This document shows, one piece after another, positions 22,715 through 34,400 of a DNA stretch of 64,000 nt. The stretch is from Amyelois transitella. Lineage: Eukaryota; Arthropoda; Insecta; Lepidoptera; Pyralidae. The notes beneath the pieces were generated by a model. It was not told the origin of the DNA. It searched no databases and saw only the letters and a list, made by a program, of their open reading frames with translations. Every line of letters starts with the position of its first letter. The first letter of the stretch is position 1. Made by a program: the position numbers and the translations under genes. Location of the stretch: positions 1,736,001 to 1,800,000 of the forward strand of contig NC_083511.1 of assembly GCF_032362555.1 (NCBI RefSeq), read 5' to 3'.

Positions 22715-22872
22715 TAGATAGATAAATAAGAGTCTTTATTGCACCATAAGAGTAACACAAACAAAACAGCGCAAAACAGATAGAGATGGTACAAAGGAGA
22801 ACTTTCACTAATGCAATCTCTTCCAGTCAACCTTTGGGTGGAAGGAAACCAAACGGGACATTGGCGTTGGCG
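22715..22872 (-). repeat. LINE 3'-end type repeat (family G)
   Basis: Minus-strand reading: CCACCCAAAGGTTGACTGGA, then TTATGGTGCAATAAAGACTC. Same family as 15120-15290. Confidence 0.7.
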
Positions 22873-23094
22873 CATTTAGCATATATTTAGGTCCTTTATA
22901 TGGGCTGTGCACAAAGAGAGGATTTTTCGTCATCCCCTCGCGAACGAAAACTAACGGGATCTCTCAATTTACGCAGGCGGATCTGAGCACAGGATAGCTA
23001 TATCACCTCACCTTGATTATAGCCTTGGGAGATAGCCCACGTATCTCCTGAGCTGTATGTACTTTATTAGTACTTTAAAATTGAAAATACTCAC

Positions 23095-23186
23095 TTCATC
23101 GGAGGAATAATGTCCAAATTCTTGCACGCATAGTTAGCTTTAGTGGTGGTCTTGCATTCGTCTCCGCGCGCCATGACTGCTAGCAT
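23095..23186 (-). CDS. Candidate exon (unrecognised)
   Basis: A minus-strand frame starting at the ATG at 23186 reads MLAVMARGDECKTTTKANYA and then CKNLDIIPPM, ending at a good donor (ATGAA|GTGAGT at 23095). The frame stays open upstream to about 23285 through a Pro/Ser-rich stretch. No partner exon and no family were identified, so this may be chance. Confidence 0.2.
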
Positions 23187-23449
23187 AAATTTTGTAGAGC
23201 CGGTAAGGATGAGTGACGGTGGGGGGGGCGCAGGGATCGAGGATCTACGGCACGTGCTGGATGTGGGTGAGAACTGCGTGTTCTAGACGATTGCCGGTGT
23301 TAGCGCGCCGACTACCCTTTCTGGTGGTCAGATTTTTGGCAAGCCTGGAATTTGAGAAAAATTGATCAGATTTCATCTAGTGATTCTAAATTGGTAAAGT
23401 AAATATGATTGTGAAGTGCCTTGTGATGCCCGGTACTTAGGCATTGGGT

Positions 23450-23548
23450 TAGCCTGTCATTATTTGGGTCTCAATTTCATAATTGAGCCATGTATGTAGC
23501 TGACCGTCATTTCAGTCATTCGGCTCTGTCTGCCTCGTGGGGGATATT
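23450..23548 (+). repeat. Family A repeat, partial
   Basis: GTTAGCCTGTCATTATTTGG through to CGGCTCTGTCTGCCTCGTGG; both ends are missing. Confidence 0.65.
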
Positions 23549-23745
23549 TTTAAAACAGTTAGTTCCAGGGGGTGCTACGGGTTGAACTAGATTTAGAATA
23601 GAGCACTCAATTATTTTTGCAAATTGCATAAGAACACCATCATCATTCCTTTGACATCGGTTAAGGCCTAAGGTTCGTGACCCTTGCTTTCGTAAGCAAA
23701 TATCAAAATTTGAAAACTTGTGCTAATATTTTTGATATTTTCGTT

Positions 23746-23912
23746 GTTACCGCTTCTTCTGCACTGACGCCTTGGAAGCGGCAGTAAACTTATTTATAAG
23801 TAATTTATTTGACGTCAACCAATGTTTTGAAACCAAAAGATTTGATAATTATTAAGCGATATGATAGTATCCTATAAAAATGAATAAAATTTTGAATTTG
23901 AATTTGATCAAT
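23746..23912 (+). repeat. Retroposon with CCGCTTCTTCTGC hairpin (family H)
   Basis: ACCGCTTCTTCTGCACTGAC, then CTTGGAAGCGGCAGTAAACT, then TTTGACGTCAACCAATGTTT and an AATAAA-plus-GAATTTGAATTT tail. Close copies lie at 26214-26382 (+), 50915-51050 (-) and 61545-61655 (+). Confidence 0.75.
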
Positions 23913-24385
23913 TTTGACGGAAACAAGCTATGAATGCATGATTATTATTTTAATATATACTAAACACTAGTGTCAAATAAGCTGATACCAGAGCATAATC
24001 GTGTATTTAACAATACTTTATCATTGATCATCAATATCAAAATAGTCAACCAACAATACAAACTTCACAGAATTATCAGATGTCCGTAGAAATTTATTCT
24101 AGCAACTTAAATTATTCAATAGAATTCTAGGTTAGTATCTATAACAATAAATAAGACATTAAAATAGGTATTTTATTAATTCTCAGACGTTACTGATCAC
24201 ATTAATGCACGTGAATATCTGGGAATAACAATAATAATGCATACATTTACATAAAAAGGTTTTAATAAACTGGATAGGTTGGCTGATGCAATATTTACTT
24301 TGATTTCATTTGATGTTACGTGTGTGGGGACTTTTTAAATTTCCACAAGAACTTGTAAAGGTCATATCTGCAATAGATATTAAAA

Positions 24386-24628
24386 TAATAAATAAATATA
24401 TACGGGAAAAATTACACAGATTGAGTTAGCCCCGTAGTAAGTGCGAGACTTGTGTTACGAGATACTAACTCAACGATAATATATTTTATAATTAATACTT
24501 ATATAGATAAACATCCAACACCAAGGCCGATCAGAAAGAGTTCTTTTCTTAGCATGCTATGGCCGGGATTCGAACTCTGGACCCCTGGTGTCACAGACAA
24601 GAGTACTACCGCTGCGCCACAGCGGCCG
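24386..24628 (-). mobile_element. tRNA-derived SINE
   Basis: Same family as 10888-11134; the minus-strand head is ACGGCCGCTGTGGCGCAGCG and the B box is AGTTCGAATCC. Confidence 0.9.
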
Positions 24629-24895
24629 TCATATTAAATCTGCCATCATTTTTAACCAACTCTCTGTCTATTTATTCTTAACATTTAGAAAATGTAGTGA
24701 TACTTCCCACAATTACGCCTGTGGAAAGCTATGGTCATCTCATCGTAGATTCAGTTGTACGGCTCATTTTCTTGTTTTTATTATAGTTAATTTAACTTAT
24801 GTCCGCGGGTGCATTCGCGTTCCGTATTTTTTTTTTATAATGAAAATTGTACAAAGTTTCTTCATAACTTAACACGCAATTTTACGATGACATAA

Positions 24896-25141
24896 ATACA
24901 TGCATATAATCACGTCTTGTCACCTTTAGGAGGTAGACAGAGCCAACAGTCTTGAAAAGACTGATAATCCATGTTTAACTGTTTGGCTTAACGATAGTAT
25001 TAAGATTCAGGTTGCTAACCCATCGCCTAAAAGAAGAATCTCAAGTTTATAAGTCTAACCCTTAGTCGCCTTTTACGACGTCCATGGAAAGAGATAGAGT
25101 GGTCCTTTTCTTTTTCTATTGGCGCTGGGAAGCACACGGCA
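24896..25141 (-). repeat. Family A repeat, near full length
   Basis: ATATAATCACGTCTTGTCAC to GGCGCTGGGAAGCACACGGC. Confidence 0.82.
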
Positions 25142-25221
25142 TCAAACAGCAAAAAGATAAACAAAAAAATTTCACGTTTTTTTTTTGTGATCGGTGTTCC
25201 TCTAGTACATACACACATATC

Positions 25222-25305
25222 ACCACGTCTATATCCCTTGCGGGGAAGACAGAGCCAATAGTCTTGAAAAGACTGAAAGGCCACGTTCAGCTGTTCACTG
25301 TTCAC
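25222..25305 (-). repeat. Family A repeat, partial
   Basis: ACCACGTCTATATCCCTTGC up to GGCCACGTTCAGCTGTTCAC; the tail-side third only. Confidence 0.75.
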
Positions 25306-25344
25306 GTTCCATCTAGTAACACCCAGCAATTTATTTTCAAACTA

Positions 25345-25543
25345 GAGGCCGCCCGCGACTTCGTCCGCATGGAAACCCTATCAATCCCGCGGGAACTCTG
25401 GGATAAAAAGTAGCCTATGTGTTATTCTGGGTCTTCAGCTACCTACATACCAAATTTCATGGTAATCGGTTCAGTAGTTTTTGCGTGAAAGAGTAACAAA
25501 CATCCATACAAACTTTCGCCTTTATAATAGTAGTAGGATGTAC
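25345..25543 (+). repeat. Family D retroposon, complete-looking
   Basis: CTAGAGGCCGCCCGCGACTT, CCCTATCAATCCCGCGGGAA, TATTCTGGGTCTTCAGCTAC, GGTTCAGTAGTTTTTGCGTG, then the tail TTTATAATAGTAGTAGGATG. A second near-complete copy is at 61249-61443. Confidence 0.8.
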
Positions 25544-25569
25544 ACAGACTTTACATTTCTTCAGTTTTT

Positions 25570-25712
25570 TTTTTTTTTGGTACAGTTAACCTGTCACTAT
25601 TTGAACCTAAATTCTATCATTAACCCAAACAGCTGAACGTGGCCTATCAGTCTTTTCAAGACTGTTGGCTCTGTCTACCCCGCAAGGGATATAGACGTGA
25701 TTATATATGTGA
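25570..25712 (+). repeat. Family A repeat, partial
   Basis: TTAACCTGTCACTATTTGAA to ATATAGACGTGATTATATA; the hairpin end is missing. Confidence 0.78.
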
Positions 25713-25827
25713 AATGTGAGTTAACAATTTACTGTCCCACGTTATCATTCCTTCACTCTGACCCGCGTATCATCCGCCGGTCGCGTGTACAGCCTACTTT
25801 ACATACTCGGTAAACACCGAACCGGTT

Positions 25828-26190
25828 GGCCGCTTATATTAGTGGTCTGAGGGCACCGCAGCACTATTAATATCTATATATATACATATCTGTGGTACTT
25901 GTGAGGAAAAACAAGGCATAACCCTTCGAAGCAATGCAGCCTTTTTAGTGCTTTTATTTTTGTTATAAGTCGAATTTTTATAAAAAAATATTGCTGTGTG
26001 ATTCCTGGCACTAATAAGGAATAGGGCAGTAGAAAGTAAAAGGCGCTTATATTAGTGGTCTGAGGGCACCGCAGCACTATTGATATCTATATATACATAT
26101 ATATCTGTGGTACTTGAAACAAGTCGAGGAAAAACAAGGCATATCACTTACTTCGAAGCAATTCAGCCTTTTTGGTACTTTTATTTTTGT
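25828..26190. repeat. Local direct duplication (about 135-145 bp units)
   Basis: GCTTATATTAGTGGTCTGAG, GGCACCGCAGCACTATT, ATCTGTGGTACTTG and GCAGCC/TCAGCC-TTTTT occur in order twice (about 25831-25965 and 26045-26190). The string GGGCAGTAGAAAGTAAAAGG also recurs at 26026 and 26395, so the duplicated block may be longer. Confidence 0.85.
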
Positions 26191-26213
26191 TTGTTTGTAG
26201 TTTGTTCAGCAGT

Positions 26214-26382
26214 TTGTTACCGCTTCTTCTGCACTGACGCCTTGGAAGCGGCAGTAAACTTAGTTTTAAGTAATTTATTTGACGTTAACCAATGTTGTGA
26301 AACTAAACGTTTTGACAATTATTAAGCGATAATATGAAGTATTCTATAATAATGAATAAAAAATAATAATTTTGAATTTTGT
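26214..26382 (+). repeat. Family H retroposon
   Basis: Copy of 23746-23912 with few differences: CTTCTGCACTGACGCCTTGG and AATTATTAAGCGATA are shared. Confidence 0.78.
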
Positions 26383-26393
26383 TTTAAGTATAG

Positions 26394-26562
26394 GGCAGTA
26401 GAAAGTAAAAGGCGACTAAGGGATAGGCTAATAAGTTTGGGATTAATTTTTTGGGCGATGGGCTAGCAACCTCACTTGTTGAATCTCAATTCTATAATAT
26501 GGCCAAACAGCTGAGATTCTGTCTACCCCGCAAGGGATATGGACGTGACTATATGTATAGTA
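26394..26562 (+). repeat. Family A repeat, partial
   Basis: AAAAGGCGACTAAGGGATAG through to GGATATGGACGTGACTATAT; internally shortened. Confidence 0.75.
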
Positions 26563-26834
26563 GAAACATCCGAAAGGGTAAATATGAAGATCTGTTATAT
26601 AAATTAAAGACCTTATAGTACTCATGTTATGCAAATAAAAATTTGAATTTGAACCTAAAACACTATTGCCGACTGTCGACTCTGTCTACCACGCTAAGAC
26701 GTGATTATATGTATTTTTGTAAAAATTTTAAACCCTTATTTGGTCTAGGGATGCACCAAGAGCAGATTTCCCGAAATTCCGGGAACGGAAATAAACGGAA
26801 TTAATGGATGTATGCAAGCGGAGCCGCTAGCGTT

Positions 26835-27025
26835 CTCTAGTCCCTACTATAAATATTATAATATAAAGGCGAAAGTGACTCTATCTGTCTGTTACGCTTT
26901 GAAGCCTAAACCACTGAATCGATTTTGATGACAATTGGTACAGATATAGAGCGAACCTTGAGGAAGATTACAGGTTACTTTTTATTGCGAAAAAACTACG
27001 CGGTCGAAGTCGGGGTCAAAAATTA
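26835..27025 (-). repeat. Diverged family D-like retroposon
   Basis: CTACTATAAATATTATAATA, then GCGAAAGTGACTCTATCTGT, CACTGAATCGATTTTGATGA and GCGGTCGAAGTCGGGG. It is an older relative of 25345-25543 in the opposite orientation. Confidence 0.6.
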
Positions 27026-27332
27026 GTTGTTTACTGATAGAAACTTTGGCGTACGTGACGCTAAAGCCACCCAAAAAACTCCTAAGAATATTAAAAATTA
27101 AGATGTCATCAATCACGAGGGTGTTTAGGGTAAGTAAAACTCTAACCTTGGTAGAAATTTGTCCGTAATCGCGAACTTTCTCTTCGATCTTGTCATTGAC
27201 ACCCACAATTTTTTGTTGAAAATCAAAAACGATACTCCGAAAAGTAGAATTCACTTTGTTGCAGATAGTGCCGAGACTTGGAAGAAACTGTGACCGGTTT
27301 GAGATACACGCTCTTATATGTAGGAACAACAT
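26982..27332 (-). CDS. Unrecognised 116-codon open frame
   Basis: The minus-strand frame starts MLFLHIRACISNRSQFLPSL. Its middle is helix-prone (FDFQQKIVGVNDKIEEKVRD) and it ends inside a family D-like retroposon. I recognise no family. A second frame is also open over about 50 codons upstream (VENGVTAGHRRVVNVVPTYK), so coding status is unclear. It could be a decayed exon or chance. Confidence 0.2.
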   Translation of the reverse strand: MLFLHIRACISNRSQFLPSLGTICNKVNSTFRSIVFDFQQKIVGVNDKIEEKVRDYGQISTKVRVLLTLNTLVIDDILIFNILRSFLGGFSVTYAKVSISKQLIFDPDFDRVVFSQ

Positions 27333-27673
27333 TTACTACTCTTCGGTGACCAGCGGTGACGCCATTTTCAACTTTACACGTTTAGATTGCACCAATTTAT
27401 TTGTGATACTGACTTTTGTCTAGTTGCCTTGTTCGGATAGGATTTTGTTTAATACCTGTAGTCTTTTAAGCTTTGATTGTCAAGGGTTTAATTATTAGTA
27501 TTACGATAACAAAGTTTAATAATAATTTTACTTTGACAAACAGACACACATATCATATGATACAATCCCGGTTGAATTGTTGAGGTTTCAAACTTCCACA
27601 GCTGTAAAGACAATAATCTCTCGAAAAATACATATTCCAGAAATTTATTGAATAACATCAATCCTATTATTTG

Positions 27674-27920
27674 ACGGCCTCTGTGTCGCAGCGGTAGTAC
27701 GCTTGTCTGTGACACCGGAGGTCCCAGATTCGAATGCCGGCCAGGGCATGATGAGAAAAGAACTTTTTCTGATTGGCCTGGGTCTTGGATGTTTATCTAT
27801 GTAAGTATTTATTGTAAAATAAAGTATCGTTGAGTTAGTATCTCGTAACACAAGTCTCGAACTTACTTCGAGGCTAACTCAATCAGTGTAATTTATCCCG
27901 TATATATTTATTTATTTATA
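27674..27920 (+). mobile_element. tRNA-derived SINE
   Basis: ACGGCCTCTGTGTCGCAGCG (A box region), then CACCGGAGGTCCCAGATTCG, the body, and a (TTTA)n tail at about 27905-27920. The only near-full copy on the plus strand. Confidence 0.9.
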
Positions 27921-28430
27921 TTATCTGCAAAAATATCAACTTATCGACCAAGGCAATTAGATGAATTATAAGTATCTTATTATACTGGTGATGTAGTTCT
28001 ACTTAAGGTGGTTATAAATACAACCGGTGCTGTTAGAAGCTAGGACACGTTTTCATTTACATCCACGAGTCTACAAATATTATTCATTCCTACTCTGTGA
28101 TTTAAACTATTCCTGAGGATTTTTCCGTCGGATCTGCCTTCGAAATTGGTTTGAACCGGTTCTTTAAAAATATTATTGTTTTCAACCATATTACGCCATC
28201 TTTACACGTGTCCGATCAATGACCTAAATTTTGTTGTTAAATTTTTAATCATACTTAAGCTTTTAATCATAATAATGGAAATTATCGGCTGCTCATTTGG
28301 GCTCATCTCGTTAAATGTTTTTTTTTTCCGATAAGTATATGTAGGTATGTATATAATGGAAATCCCCAGGCTTCAAGGAATAAATATCGTTAGAAATGAC
28401 TAAACGAAAATTTTTAAGTGTAAAATCTTA
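27921..28430. other. Gene-free stretch downstream of Ir93a
   Basis: AT-rich. No repeat or exon recognised. It includes the likely 3' flank of Ir93a. Confidence 0.4.
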
Positions 28431-28433
28431 TTT

Positions 28434-31400
28434 TTATTCAACATATGGCTTAATAATAATATTTTCATTCCTTTTCTTGCGTCGTTTGTAAAAGAATTCT
28501 ATCAGTAGGACGGTTGTAGCAGAGAAGAAACCTGAAAACGAATTGGACGATTTTGTTAGTAAAAACTGATAATTAATTAATTCGATAAGCATCACAATTA
28601 AAAGAAGTTAAAGTCAATAAGATAACAAATGATAGTCAGAAAAATGGTTTGAGGAAAACAGAAGGCATTCGCGACAATCTGTGGTTCGCAAAATAGACGA
28701 TATTTATTAAATTAAATTGTCTTGGTTTTGGATTGTTTCAGAAAACATCATCGAAAATAATCCCAAATTTACAATAGAAACATTTTGCATACAAAATCCA
28801 TACAAAGTTACAAGAAAACAGTATGGTTGTTCACTTCCTGAGCGACGGACGAAATCTTCCAGCAGCCGTCTCGTTTGGGGAAGTAAGCTCCAAAAATTAT
28901 ACTCCTACCCAAGAACAGCACGAAGAATGACCCCTGCATGTCACTCAGATTGACGGTGTGATTGTTCACTTCCTGAGCGATGGACGAGGTCTTCCAGCAA
29001 CGATCACGTTTGGGGAGGTATGCTGACAGCCACTTGGTGATCAGACCTGCTTTCTGCATGCGATTTATCCTGAAACATCATATATAATAACGTAGAAAAG
29101 AGTGAATTTCAATTGGTCAAATGTTTCTGTTTCAGATTCCACACACTTCTGCGAGGCGATAAAGGAACTACACACTAGTTTAGCACCCAGAAAGATTCTA
29201 GATCTATTTCTTGACTGACAACATCACAGAAGATATGAAACAGCAGTCGTGACGTCATGACTTTTCTACTTGAGCATGGTCATAAACAGACCCCCGGTAG
29301 AGTATGCGTTACTTTTAAATACTTACCACCTTTATACTTACTCTTTATTGATGACATTTAAGTAGGGACTAGCGGCAGGCACTATCATTGCGATTTGCTC
29401 GTCCAAAAACTCTTCAGAACCTGAAAACATTGTCCAACCAAATATATAAATATGGGTTGACTTTATATAACATCAATTAAATTTTGATAACTTTAGTAGG
29501 GCATTGCTTATTATTATTGTTTTTGTAAAAAAGCGACTAAAATAATAAAGACTTTCACTTGGGGCGACAGCCACGAATCAAGCCATTATAGGTTAGGTTG
29601 CTTTGCTAACATCTTCATGCATCACCTGACTGATAGACTCCTATATTTCTAAAGTAGACTTTGGGTCCCGGTCCTGGGGACGTAATCGGGTAGTTGTTTA
29701 GCGGTTAGTAGGTAGTAGCAGGAATATTCTCATTGGATCAAATTCACAGGCAGAACCTAATATAGAAGTTTACGTACTCAGAGCAAAATCACAGGTGTCG
29801 GTGGCGAGGTAGTCGGCCCGCATGAGGTAGCTGAGGCGGAGTTTCCAGTCGATGACCACGTGCCGCTGGTAGCGAACCCGCTCCAGTATACGTGACCCTG
29901 CGCACGCGCATGTAATACAGTATGCTAGTTTATTTGAAACTAAACTGTGCTGTGTGGTTCCCGACACTTTAGAATAAGGCATATATACATCTAATTTCCT
30001 AGGATAGGAAAGGAGAAGTGCAGTTTTTACTATGATCGAATATGGGATGGATGCTCCTGCAAAATTTGCGGAGAAAATGGAAGTTGCTTCGTAGCAAAAT
30101 CAGACATAAACCCAATCCATGATCTGAGAAAGGAAAAGATTTGATCTCCCTTCGAAACGTGTATTCAGCCGAGACACATTACAATGTAACTTCCCACAAT
30201 ATCATCTATAAAAATATATGTTTGGAAGTCATCATTAGGTATACAAATTATTCTGTTTACGGTGCGACCAGTTCCACGGAGATTTGACGTAGATACGGAA
30301 ATCGTGTTTTAAGTTTTCGTGGAGTTTATTTATATGTAGAGTATATTTACTTTCCTTATGTAACAAAAACTTATAGACAAACAACAAAGTGATTAAAATT
30401 TGTGGAGACACGAGTAATATAGATTAAATATTTATAGATCTTTACAGATTATCAAAATGGCGGTTGGTTAGCAAACGAGCTATGGTTTCATAGGCTCAAC
30501 AGCTATGTCTTCTTCCTCATGGCTTTAGGCCCCGGCTGCATCCTCGCCACTTTGGAGAGTACACGGGGTATGCCTTTGACCATGGATCCAGAATTGGGTG
30601 AGTCAGATTTCTACACGAAGCGACTCCCGTAACCGTAAGTGGGCTAAAAAGCTACGTTAACACTATTTTTACGACCATAGGGAGAACAAATTTCCTTTTA
30701 ACGCACTAAAGGATTGCGAGTAAAATGCATTTCAGACCATCCATCTTACCCATTACAGAAGACCCATCAATAGTCTTCGTCTCAGTCAAAACTTCAGCTC
30801 CTTTCAAAAGCGAGTTGTATTTAGCTTCATCGGAATTCTGGAAACATACATATAGTTTAATTGGTTTTAAATTTTACCCAACCCCGAATAAAATCATTGA
30901 ATATCTTCGCAGGGTCTGATATTCGTTATCCTCCTGACATTGGTTTCGGTTTTGTCCCTTTCAGAAATAAGAATATCATTGATTTATACACATAAAATCA
31001 CGCCGTTTTTCGGAAGGCAGCGATATTTTTTCGCTTAACACGAATTTACATATTTCTTTCGCTTTATCAACATTTATGAGTCTCTTCATGCAAGTTCGTC
31101 GATTTAAGGTACTCATGACACAATTCGACATTTCGCCAAATTCTGCGAGCTAAAAAATAATACGATCTTTATAATCACCTTTAACTCCTTCTCCAAATAG
31201 GATCCTTTTCTTATAGACCAAGTGTACGTTGCGCCATTTTCAAGCAATTCCGCAATTGTGGTCACCGGCACTTCTTGCTTAGGGAAGGTGAGGAAAGCCA
31301 CCAGATTGCCAGAGTAAGTGGTCACTACCACCAAGACGACCAGCCACCAGGTACCGACGACTAAGCGACCGCTATCGGCTCGTGGAAGGTACATACCACC

Positions 31401-34400
31401 TATAGACATAATCCACAAATTTATAACCTCATAAATGTAAGAAGACGGACCCCATGCTACGAAGCACTAGGGTGATGGGTGCAACTGGGAATACGCAAAG
31501 ATGAGAGAGAGAGAGAGATAAAAGAACGACGAGTTAACATGAAGCGACGGATGAATGTTTATGATGCGAAAAAAGTATACAGGAATCACGGCAGGTGGAA
31601 AGAAGAAGTATCTGCCTCTTTTCTGGAGAGGAAGATCAAGAAAAGCTTATGTCGATAAGCGAAACAAGATAATTTCTTCCGCACGTATCGTAACATTCGA
31701 GAGAAGCCAGAGCCTTACGACGACTGCCATAGTACGGGGGCGGTTGTTGATGTTTGCTCTAGAACACACTTAGACTGTTACATACATACATACATAAAAT
31801 CACGCCTCTTTCCCGGTGGGGTATGCAGAGACTCCCTTCGCTTCATCCACATTCATAACTCTCTTCATGGAAGCTCGGTGTTTTCGGGTACTTTTACCTG
31901 ACCCTTTACCTTTACTTAGACTGTTTCAGTCAAGAAACAATTAGGCAGAAAGTGATTCCTTAGCACATTCATAAATAAAGAAAAGCACTGTATCAAAAAG
32001 ATAAAGAATATAAATCACCTTGCTGCAGCAACGCCCCGTAGACATACCACAAGCAGTTGTGAATAGTGGACAGTCCTCCTTGACGGGTAATCTCCATAGC
32101 CTCGTAATATGGGCTGAGACGGTGGACCACGTATAGCATGGGGCCCATGAGGATCACAGCCAAACCTAGACACAGCCACGTCTGAAAAATACAAAAAAAT
32201 TGCTCATTAAAAATTATTAAAAATATATAGTTATCATTCCAGAATGTTTTAATACTGTCTAGGGATCACCAAACCATGGTGTTGATACAAATGAACCATG
32301 TGAACAAATAGTGTCGTATGCTCAATCAGTCAAGTAACATTACACTAATTTCGATTACCTATTACACTTTTTAAGATCCATGATATTAGGACCATTGGTT
32401 AACATATTATCTAGGTAAAAACGTTGATAGACAAAAAATATGGCAACGCCTACACAAGTAAACCGAAACTATAAGTATCGTCAATGCAGAAAAATACTCA
32501 CATCCGTAGTAAATGGAAGAAGGAAAAGTAACGCTCTGCTAAGATTTCGTGGTCTAGCGATGATGAATGCATACGGCTGAGTGCTTACTGCCATAGTGTA
32601 GTTGATACCTGACAATAAAAATAGATAATACATATGGTCACGTCTATATCCCTTGCGGGGTAGACAGAGCCAACAGTCTGGAAAAGACTGAATGGCCACG
32701 TTCAGCTATTTGGCTTAATGATAGAATTGAGATTCGAATAGTGAGAGAGAATAGTGACAGCTTGCTAGCCTATCGCCTAAAAAAGAATCCCAAGTTTGTG
32801 AGCCTATCCCTTAGTCGCCTTTTATGGGAAAGAAATTAAGTGGTTCTATTCTTTTTTGTATTGGTGCCGGGAACCACACGGCACGGCACGGCATAAAAAT
32901 AGATAATCAATTAATAAATGCACTTTTTACAGCTTTGGACATAACCTGATAGAAATTATTATTTATTTGCTTCGCTCTCGTAGATTCTTGGAAATAAAAT
33001 AAACAATACTTGTGTTTATTCTTGAAATGGAAAATACAAGTAATTTTTTCTATTCGTAATATTTCCATAACCAACCTGGAACAGGGTCAGGAACAACTGT
33101 GAACGATGATGCAGCTAATGCTGCTTGACCTTTGGAAATGGCTGATATGGCCAGCATGGCGCTTCGGCTGTGCATTGACTGAAAATAAAAAGAGAAATAT
33201 AATGAAAGTAACACAATAAAATAGTAATGAATGTGGATGAAGCGATAGAAGTGTGCAGGGATCGTGGCAAGTGGAAAGATGTTGTCTATGCATACCCCTC
33301 CGGGAAAGTGGCGTTATTTATGTATATATGCATGTCACACAATAAAATATTATCAAAAGCGATTTCAATAAAATCTAAGCAGAGTACAAAACATTTTCAA
33401 AATCTTAACCTGAACTATAGATAAAAAGCTGTGTAACCGAAAAATTATCCAAAAATCTTAATCTTTAGAGAGGTAATGAATGTCGTGCTTTTTGCACGAG
33501 TAAATTTTAAAAAAGCTTTCATGAAAATAAATTTCATAAATAAAATAGTAATTCTGATCGATGTAGAACTTACATCTGATGAAGAGTCATTGGAGAAATC
33601 TTGTTTTACATTACCGGGTAACAAGATTTTAATTCTGGAACAATTTAGCATAAAAGTTTAAATCCTAAATCAGATATAGGTTACGCTATTATAGGATAAG
33701 AACTTACGTGAAATTCTTATTTTTTGCGAGTTGTTCTACAATGTCAAACATAAGACCAGAGTATCCTGAAATCATGCCAGATTCGTTGACTTGCAGAATT
33801 GACCAAGGCGGATTCTGGAAATAAAAAGGACACAAAGTGGGGATATTTTTTTTCTCTTACTACTCGTACCGTAAATTGGTTAATACTATGATATGTACTT
33901 ATTTTAAATTTAGATTTCAACATGAACTCAGGGATCAGTGAAATTATAGAAAACCTGTAAAAATATGAATTGTAATATTTATTTAGTGCTTGTATGAACT
34001 CACATGAAAAGTGATAATTGGCAGCTCTTTCCCTCGGAACCCCTGCTCTACGTGAGGAAATAATACATCGGTATACCTCATAGCGTCGATTGGTCTCCAA
34101 CTGCCAACCTAAAAGCGATGTAATTTTTAATTATCACTTGAAAATTGGTAATGAAAGGAAAACTCATCCCACATTCCAATAGATTGTTTCTGATCAACAA
34201 TTCTCATTAGAAAAAAAACAGCTGAAACGCGTAGAAAACTTAACTCACGTAGGTCTCTCTGAGACTTTGACACAATTATCTCATTGCACTTTGATGATCA
34301 TTAGGATTTGCCTAAATTCGTATGTAACAACACAAAATCGAGCAAAATCGTTGCTAATAAAATAGAAGCAGAGACAGTGCATCGGTAGTCAACAAAGTCA

